Part shown: piece by piece, positions 1 through 4,089 of the stretch
Numbering within the stretch: the first letter of the stretch is position 1
Layout: the number at the start of each line of letters is the position of its first letter
Made by a program: the position numbers and the translations under genes
Assembly (NCBI GenBank): GCA_025935655.1
Contig: JAICUV010000216.1
Coordinates: 1-5,992 of the forward strand
Length of the DNA: 5,992 nucleotides
Direction: 5' to 3'
Source: Chloroflexota bacterium
GTDB taxonomy: Bacteria > Chloroflexota > Limnocylindria > Limnocylindrales > CSP1-4
Notes under the pieces: model-generated
The model's input: only the letters and a program-made list of their open reading frames with translations
The model's database searches: none
Told to the model about the DNA's origin: nothing

Positions 1-592
1 CCGCCGGCTGGCGGATGGAGCCACCGGTGTCCGTCCCGATCGACAGCGGGGCGTGGAAGGCGCCCACGGCCGCCGCGGAGCCACCCGAGGAGCCGCCGGG
101 GACGCGCTCGAGGTCCCACGGGTTCGCGGTCGGGCCGTACGCGCTGTGCTCCGTGGACGAGCCCATCGCGAACTCGTCCATGTTGGTCTTGCCGAGGATG
201 ACCGCGCCGGCGTCCCGCAGGCGCTCCGTGATGTGCGCGTCGAACGGCGCCCGGTACCCCTCGAGGATCCGAGAGCCCGCGGTGCACTGCCCGCCCTTGA
301 CCGACACGAGGTCCTTGAGCGCGACCGGCACGCCCGCCAGCGGGTGGAGCGCGTCCAGCGCCGTGGGCCCGTCCGCGCGGGCCGCAGCCAGGCGCGCGTC
401 GGCCGCGTCCGCCTCCGCGAGCGCGCGCTCGTCGTCGAGCGTCAGCCAGGCGTGGAGGCCGTGGTCCGTGCGGTGGGCCCGGGCGAGGTGCGCGGCCGTG
501 ACCTCGCGTGACGTCGTCTCGCCGGCACGCAGCGCCGCCGCGAGGTCGTGCGCGTACCGCTCGGTGAGCGCGTCGCCCGTGTCGATCGTCAT
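1..592 (-). CDS. gatA: Glutamyl-tRNA(Gln)/aspartyl-tRNA(Asn) amidotransferase subunit A, 3'-truncated by window edge
   Basis: GatA is the glutaminase subunit of cytoplasmic GatCAB. It releases ammonia from glutamine, which GatB uses to convert Glu-tRNA(Gln) or Asp-tRNA(Asn) to the correctly amidated form. The first 197 codons are visible, out of about 480 to 490 in the family. The whole amidase-signature Ser-cisSer-Lys triad can be read: Lys93 in VALKDL, Ser168 in PGGSSGGS and the nucleophile Ser192 in GTDTGGSIRQPA. The spacings (75 and 24 residues) equal those known for S. aureus GatA (Lys79, Ser154, Ser178). NMDEFAMGSS (residues 137-146) is also typical. The ATG at 590-592 lies 7 bases after the gatC TGA and no other start is near; the Shine-Dalgarno sequence is weak, so translational coupling to gatC is likely. 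The gene continues past position 1 and its C-terminal half is not in the window. Identification is firm. Confidence 0.96.
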   Translation of the reverse strand, partial: MTIDTGDALTERYAHDLAAALRAGETTSREVTAAHLARAHRTDHGLHAWLTLDDERALAEADAADARLAAARADGPTALDALHPLAGVPVALKDLVSVKGGQCTAGSRILEGYRAPFDAHITERLRDAGAVILGKTNMDEFAMGSSTEHSAYGPTANPWDLERVPGGSSGGSAAAVGAFHAPLSIGTDTGGSIRQPA

Positions 593-599
593 GCGCAGC

Positions 600-896
600 T
601 CAGTCGCCGCCCAGGATGGCCGGCACGACGAAGAAGTCCCCGTCGCGCTGGGGCGCGTTCGCGAGCACGTCCTCGGGCGCCATCGACGGCCGCGCCACGT
701 CCTCGCGGAGGATGTTCTCGAGCTCGATCGTCTGGGCCGTCGGCGGGATCGCGTCCGTGTCCAGCTCCGCGAGCTTCGCGTACTGGTCCAGGATGTGGTT
801 GAGCTGGCCCTCGAGGCGGGCGAGCTCCTCCTGCGTGAGCCCGAGGCGGGCGAGGTACGCGACGTGCTCGACGTCGGCTCGGGTCAGGGCGGCCAT
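600..896 (-). CDS. gatC: Glutamyl-tRNA(Gln)/aspartyl-tRNA(Asn) amidotransferase subunit C
   Basis: This 98-residue protein has the normal length of GatC, the small subunit that wraps around the GatA/GatB interface and stabilises the amidotransferase. The N-terminal helical part reads VEHVAYLARLGLTQEE (residues 9-24), followed by LNHILDQYAKL (32-42), the proline-containing link IPPTAQ (50-55), LREDVARPS (63-71) and the family-typical end VLANAPQRDGDFFVVPAIL (77-95). The ATG at 894-896 starts exactly at the conserved MxxLTRxxVEHVAxLARL block. No clear Shine-Dalgarno sequence precedes it. It begins 20 bases after the TAA of the ABC ATPase, with no terminator between them, and gatA follows after 7 bases, so it is probably read from the transporter transcript or a longer one. 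An open frame continues upstream to about 1634, but that part is a shadow of the ATPase gene. Confidence 0.95.
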   Translation of the reverse strand: MAALTRADVEHVAYLARLGLTQEELARLEGQLNHILDQYAKLAELDTDAIPPTAQTIELENILREDVARPSMAPEDVLANAPQRDGDFFVVPAILGGD

Positions 897-916
897 GGCC
901 CGATGATACGGCCCGG

Positions 917-1876
917 TTACCCGTTGTGCGGGTGGCCGTGGGCCTCGCCCTCGTCCGCGTGGAGATGGACGGTGGAGTCGGGCACGTGGACGCCGCCGCC
1001 CTGGTGGACGTGCGCGGCGCCGAGCGTGCGGGCGAGGAACTCGCGGGTGCGGGGGTCGCGCGGGTTGTCGATCACCTGCTCGGGCGGCCCGACCTCGACG
1101 AACACGCCCTCCTCGATGAAGTACACGCGGTCCGCGGCCTCGCGGGCGAACGCCATCTCGTGCGTCACGACGATCATCGTCGCGCCCTCGTGCGCGAGGT
1201 CCTCCATGACGTTGAGGACCTCCCCGACGAGGGTCGGGTCGAGCGCGGACGTCGGCTCGTCGAACAGCAGGACCTTGGGCTCCATCGTGAGCGCGCGCGC
1301 GATCGCCACGCGCTGCTTCTGGCCGCCCGACAGCCGGCTCGGGTACTCGTCGCGCTTCTCGCGCAGGCCCACCTTGTCGAGGTACTTCTCGGCCGTCGCG
1401 ACGGCCTGGTCCCGCGACACGCCCTTCACCCGCATCGGGGCCTCGATGAGGTTGTCGATGACCCGCAGGTGCGGGAACAGGTTGAACTCCTGGAACACCA
1501 TCTGGGCCCGCAGCCGGATCTGGCGGATCTGCTCGGTGTGCTCCCGAGATCGCGCGTGAAGCGGGTCCGCGTCCACCGCCAGGTTGTCGATCTCGATCCG
1601 CCCGATCGTGGGCTCCTCGAGGAAGTTCATGCACCGCAGGAGGGTGCTCTTGCCGCTGCCGGACTTGCCGATGAGGCAGATCGTCTCGCGCGGGTAGACC
1701 TCCATCGACACGCCCCGGAGCACGTGGTTGGAGCCGAAGTACTTCTGCACGTCGAGCGCCCGCACGATGGGCGCCGCGCCCGCGGGCGTGAGGTGGCCCG
1801 GCGTCGCGAACGGGTCCCCGCCGTGGGCGCGCCCCTGGGCGTGGGCCAGGCCCTGGCCCTGGGCGTGGGCGCTCAA
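917..1876 (-). CDS. Polar amino acid ABC transporter, ATP-binding protein (HisP/GlnQ family) with His-rich ends
   Basis: This is the ATPase subunit that powers import together with the upstream permease and binding protein at the inner face of the membrane. Numbered from the TTG start (319 residues), it has Walker A GKSGSGKST (70-78), Q-loop Gln129 in VFQEFNLFPH, signature LSGGQKQR (182-189), Walker B VLLFDEP (202-208), D-loop SALD (210-213) and switch His239 in VVTHEMAFARE. QEFNLFPHLRVIDNL is typical of amino acid importers. The start is uncertain. TTG at 1874-1876 overlaps the permease stop as TTGA and has GAGGTG 5 bases upstream. A GTG at 1763-1765 would give a 282-residue protein beginning VRALDVQKYFG, closer to the family's usual length of 240 to 260. 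The C-terminal 31 residues hold eight histidines, and the optional N-terminus holds four more; both are unusual for the family. The precise substrate cannot be told from the ATPase. Confidence 0.93.
   Translation of the reverse strand: MSAHAQGQGLAHAQGRAHGGDPFATPGHLTPAGAAPIVRALDVQKYFGSNHVLRGVSMEVYPRETICLIGKSGSGKSTLLRCMNFLEEPTIGRIEIDNLAVDADPLHARSREHTEQIRQIRLRAQMVFQEFNLFPHLRVIDNLIEAPMRVKGVSRDQAVATAEKYLDKVGLREKRDEYPSRLSGGQKQRVAIARALTMEPKVLLFDEPTSALDPTLVGEVLNVMEDLAHEGATMIVVTHEMAFAREAADRVYFIEEGVFVEVGPPEQVIDNPRDPRTREFLARTLGAAHVHQGGGVHVPDSTVHLHADEGEAHGHPHNG
1833..1870. repeat. 14-bp direct repeat inside the N-terminal coding segment of the ATPase
   Basis: Plus-strand CCCTGGGCGTGGGC occurs at 1833-1846 and again at 1857-1870, offset by 24 bases (eight codons). 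On the minus strand it encodes a repeated Ala-His-Ala-Gln-Gly unit in the segment between the TTG and GTG start candidates. It looks like a small in-frame duplication, or simply low-complexity GC-rich sequence. Confidence 0.7.
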
Positions 1877-1881
1877 ATCCG

Positions 1882-1887
1882 CACCTC
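1882..1887 (-). promoter_or_regulatory. Shine-Dalgarno candidate supporting the TTG start of the ATPase gene
   Basis: The minus strand reads GAGGTG five bases before the TTG at 1874-1876, inside the last codons of the permease. A good ribosome-binding sequence at proper spacing, plus the 4-base TTGA overlap, favours TTG over the downstream GTG. The same bases encode permease residues, so the match could be fortuitous. Confidence 0.45.
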
Positions 1888-2364
1888 GCTCTCGGCGAGC
1901 CGCTTCTCCAGGCGATCCTGGAACAGGCTCAGGATGATCGTCATCACCCAGTACACGAACGCGGCCATGAGCAGCGTCTCCAGCGTCCGGAAGTTGGACT
2001 GGCCGATCCGCTGGGCCCGCCACAGGAGCTCCTGGACCGTGATCACCGAGACGAGCGCCGAGTCCTTGATCATCGCGATGAACTCGTTGCCGATCGCGGG
2101 CGTGATGATCCGGACCGCCTGCGGGAGGATGATCCGGCGCATCGTCAGCCGCTCGGTCATGCCGAGCGCGGAGGCCGCCTCGATCTGGCCACGGGGCACC
2201 GCCTGGATCCCGGCCCGGAAGATCTCGGTCATGTAGGCGCCGTAGTTGAACGCGAGCGCGGCGATCCCGAGGGCGATGACCGGGATCTTCGCGAAGCCAT
2301 CCCAGATCTGGGGCAGCGCGAGGTAGAAGAACAGCAGCTGGACGATGAGCGGCGTGCCGCGGAC

Positions 2365-2370
2365 GAGGAG
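2365..2370 (-). other. Frameshift position in the permease gene
   Basis: The minus strand reads TAC GTC TCC TCG TCC here, where the family requires TAC GTC TCC CTC GTC CGC GGC ACG. A single missing C (one G in the GG at 2367-2368 on the plus strand) explains the change of frame exactly. There is no X-XXY-YYZ slippery heptamer that would suggest programmed -1 frameshifting. Confidence 0.85.
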
Positions 2371-2728
2371 ACGTAGAAGCTCGCGACGCCGTACACGACG
2401 GCGTTGCGCGACAGCCGGCCGAGGGCGCCGAGCGTGGCCAGGATGATCGCGAGCGCGATCGACGTGACGGACACGAAGATCGTGATCGGGACGCCGCCCA
2501 GGATGTACGGCGCCCACTTGGCGATGAAGGCACCGTCGATCTTGCCCGCGAGGAGCAACGAGCCCAGGAGGATCCCGACGAGCACGACCCAGGTGAGCGT
2601 GAAGGTCACGCGGAACGAGCCCTTGGCACGGCGGCGCGAGCGCGCGATCTCCTCGACGATGTCGGAGTCGTGCGCCGTGGAGACGAATTCGCCGGCAGAT
2701 CCCGTCATCGGGCGGCTCCCGAATGCGA

Positions 2729-2756
2729 CGAGGCCGCGCCTTGCGACGCGGCCTCG
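2729..2756 (-). promoter_or_regulatory. Intercistronic RNA hairpin between binding-protein and permease genes
   Basis: Arms CGAGGCCGCG (2729-2738) and CGCGGCCTCG (2747-2756) are perfectly complementary over 10 bp, with an 8-base loop. The hairpin lies in the 65-base gap between the binding-protein stop (2774) and the permease start (2708), about 20 bases before that start. No T-run follows it on the minus strand, so it is not a classical intrinsic terminator. By analogy with hairpins after binding-protein genes such as malE and hisJ, it could protect the upstream mRNA from 3' decay or partly attenuate transcription, giving more binding protein than permease. The role is inferred; the structure is plain in the sequence. 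Confidence 0.7.
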
Positions 2757-2773
2757 GGTTCACGTGCGGGGCG

Positions 2774-3715
2774 TCAGCCGCCCTGCTTGACGGTCAGGTC
2801 GAGCCCGAACCACTTCTCCGAGAAGCCCTTCAGGGTGCCGTCGTCGCGCATCTCCGTGAGGATCTGGTTGACGCGGGTGACCATGTCGGACGCGTCCGGG
2901 CCGGCCTTGTCGAAGGCGACGGCGAGCGGCTCGTAGAACACGGGGTCCCCGACCTTGACGAGCGGGAGCCCGTCCTTGAGCGCAGCGTCGACCGTCGTCG
3001 AGGAGCTGAGCCAGCCCTCGAAGTCGGTCCGGCCGGCCTTCCACGTCTCGGCGCACAGGCGGTCCGTGGCGAGCGTGGTGGCCTTGGCGCCGGCGGGCGG
3101 CGTGGTCTGCGGGGACTCGGTCCCGAAGTCCAGCTCGCCGTTGAGCCAGTCGAGGTACGTGGTCGCCTCGCCGACGCAGATCGTCTTCCCGGCCAGGCCG
3201 TCAAGCGTCGTGATGCCGGACGCGGTGCTGGCCGCCATCTGGGCGGGCGTGTAGTAGTACGGGTCGCTGAAGTCGAGCACCTGCTGGCGCTTCGACGTGA
3301 TGGTCATCGACCCGACGCTGAAGTCCCAGCGGCCCGACCAGCCGCCGGCGGTCAGTGCATCCCAGCTGGGGGTCTCGAACGCGATCTCGACGCCGAGCCG
3401 CTTCGCAATCTCGGTCCCGACGTCGATGTCGAAGCCCTCGTAGGTGCCGTCCGTCTTGAGCGAGCTCTGGGGCGGGTACTGCGGGTCGGTCGACATGACG
3501 ATCTTGCCGGCCGTGAGCACCTTCTCCAGGAGCCCGCCGGCGATCGGGGCCGCGGACGTGGCCGCGGATGCGGACGGCGCGGTGGATTCGGCGGCGCTCG
3601 GCGCTGCCTCGGTTGGGGTCGCGGCGCTCGGCGCTGTCGTCGCCCCACCGCCGCTGCAGGCGGCGAACAGGACGGCGGTGGCACCGAGGAGCGACAGGTG
3701 TCCACGAAGGGACAT
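2774..3715 (-). CDS. Polar amino acid ABC transporter substrate-binding lipoprotein
   Basis: This 313-residue extracytoplasmic solute receptor delivers ligand to the permease encoded next. Residues 1-20 form a lipoprotein signal ending VLFAAC, with Cys20 as the lipidation site. An Ala/Ser/Thr/Pro-rich tether (about 21-60) follows, then a bacterial periplasmic-binding family 3 fold. Recognisable elements are KIVMSTDPQYPP (71-82), TYEGFDIDVGTEIAKRLG (91-108), WDFSVGSMTITSKRQQVLDFSDPYY (130-154), LAGKTICVGEATTYLDW (174-190) and the C-terminal DDGTLKGFSEKWFG (291-304). Arg143 corresponds to the Arg that holds the ligand alpha-carboxylate in HisJ-like proteins. The usual GRxDAxxxD motif appears as GRTDFEGWL (228-236), so the Asp that normally holds the amino group is not where expected; the substrate may be atypical. 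The ATG at 3713-3715 has a strong AGGAGG 4 bases upstream. A polar amino acid is the family's usual ligand; the exact one is unknown. Confidence 0.93.
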   Translation of the reverse strand: MSLRGHLSLLGATAVLFAACSGGGATTAPSAATPTEAAPSAAESTAPSASAATSAAPIAGGLLEKVLTAGKIVMSTDPQYPPQSSLKTDGTYEGFDIDVGTEIAKRLGVEIAFETPSWDALTAGGWSGRWDFSVGSMTITSKRQQVLDFSDPYYYTPAQMAASTASGITTLDGLAGKTICVGEATTYLDWLNGELDFGTESPQTTPPAGAKATTLATDRLCAETWKAGRTDFEGWLSSSTTVDAALKDGLPLVKVGDPVFYEPLAVAFDKAGPDASDMVTRVNQILTEMRDDGTLKGFSEKWFGLDLTVKQGG

Positions 3716-3828
3716 GACTCCTCCTCTGTGTTCGGACCCCTGGTACGTGCGTGGGACCGGACCGCGGCATTATGCCCCGTCGGCCGCCGTCTGGGCGCAG
3801 GGCCGAATGGCAGGGGTCGCCGAATCGG
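3716..3828 (-). promoter_or_regulatory. Intergenic region, probable position of the transporter promoter
   Basis: This 113-base gap is the largest in the window. On the minus strand, CATAAT (3769-3774) matches the sigma-70 -10 consensus at five of six positions and lies about 53 bases before the binding-protein ATG. It is embedded in a short inverted repeat, GGCAT-T-ATGCC (3766-3776), which stands out as AT-rich in GC-rich surroundings. No recognisable -35 box is found 16 to 18 bases upstream, so this is a weak candidate. The AGGAGG ribosome-binding site of the downstream gene is at 3720-3725. I see no strong terminator for the preceding gene: only a 5-bp stem (CGGCC 3781-3785 with GGCCG 3801-3805) and no T-tract. 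Confidence 0.3.
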
Positions 3829-4089
3829 TCAGGTCGGCCCGACGATCTGCCAGAAGGCCGCGTTCAGGCGCAGCTCGGCGGCGAGCCGGATCACGTCCGC
3901 CATGGCGTCGATCGCGGACTCGCCATCGGCGTGGATCTCGCGCGCCTGCCCGTCGACGAGACAGGCGACATGGATCGTCACGGGGCCGTCGCCGACGATC
4001 TCCAGGTCCTCCACGAGGATCCCCGCGCCCAGGACACGCTCGAGATCCTCGGCGAGGCGTGCGGCCAGCTGGGCCTCGGCGTCGTTCAT
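3829..4089 (-). CDS. Small conserved-looking hypothetical protein, translationally coupled to ligA
   Basis: I do not recognise this 86-residue protein. It starts MNDAEAQLAARLAEDLERVLG, an amphipathic and strongly acidic helix. Two probable beta strands follow, ILVEDLEIVG (24-33) and PVTIHVACLVDG (36-47), then REIHADGESAIDAMADVIRLAAELRL (50-75), which looks helical, and the C-terminus NAAFWQIVGPT. There is no signal peptide, membrane segment or metal motif, and only one Cys (43), so a small soluble cytoplasmic alpha/beta protein is likely. The ATG overlaps the ligA TGA as ATGA, with GGAGG about 7 bases upstream inside ligA. This overlap and codon usage like that of the neighbours argue that it is a real gene. 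An open frame runs upstream to about 4647 but overlaps the ligA coding region and is a shadow. No function is claimed. Confidence 0.75.
   Translation of the reverse strand: MNDAEAQLAARLAEDLERVLGAGILVEDLEIVGDGPVTIHVACLVDGQAREIHADGESAIDAMADVIRLAAELRLNAAFWQIVGPT

Larger units (their letters stand above)
1873..2708 (-). pseudogene. Polar amino acid ABC transporter permease (HisM/HisQ/GlnP-type), reading frame broken by an apparent 1-base deletion
   Basis: This is the membrane channel subunit of the amino acid importer. The 5' part (ATG at 2706-2708, GGGAG Shine-Dalgarno 7 bases upstream) is read in one frame through FYVS, residue 114. The family sequence then continues in another frame from LVRGTPLIVQ to the TGA at 1873. 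Adding one G to the GG at 2367-2368 (plus strand) joins them as FYVS-LVRGTPLIVQ, giving a normal-looking 278-residue protein. Hydrophobic segments lie at about 35-55, 70-97, 120-134, 143-160 and 243-263. The coupling (EAA) loop EAASALGMTERLTMRRIILP spans about 177-196. Without the correction the first frame runs on to 2229 as unrelated Ser/Arg-rich sequence and yields a 159-residue product lacking the EAA loop. Both halves keep full family similarity, so the break is either very recent or a sequencing or assembly error. It is followed by the ATPase with a TTGA overlap. Confidence 0.88.

Noticed and set aside
15..1559. Long plus-strand open frame of 514 codons
   Set aside because: It lies antisense to gatA, gatC and the ATPase, which have clear family motifs. 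The product is Ser/Arg/Ala-rich without domains, a common artefact in GC-rich DNA.
926..2236. Plus-strand open frame of 436 codons
   Set aside because: It is antisense to the ATPase and permease genes; the Arg/Leu/His-rich sequence has no recognisable fold and looks like a mirror of codon bias.
2360..2380. Programmed ribosomal frameshifting in the permease
   Set aside because: No slippery heptamer is present at the junction and permeases of this family are not known to use recoding; a base deletion or sequence error is simpler.
1877..2533. Possible long N-terminal extension of the ATPase in the same minus-strand frame
   Set aside because: This stretch overlaps the permease coding region, where the other frame has clear permease motifs. 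The extension is a shadow.
2729..2756. Hairpin considered as an intrinsic terminator
   Set aside because: No T-run follows the stem on the minus strand, and the genes of a single transporter continue downstream; kept only as an RNA-stability or attenuation element.
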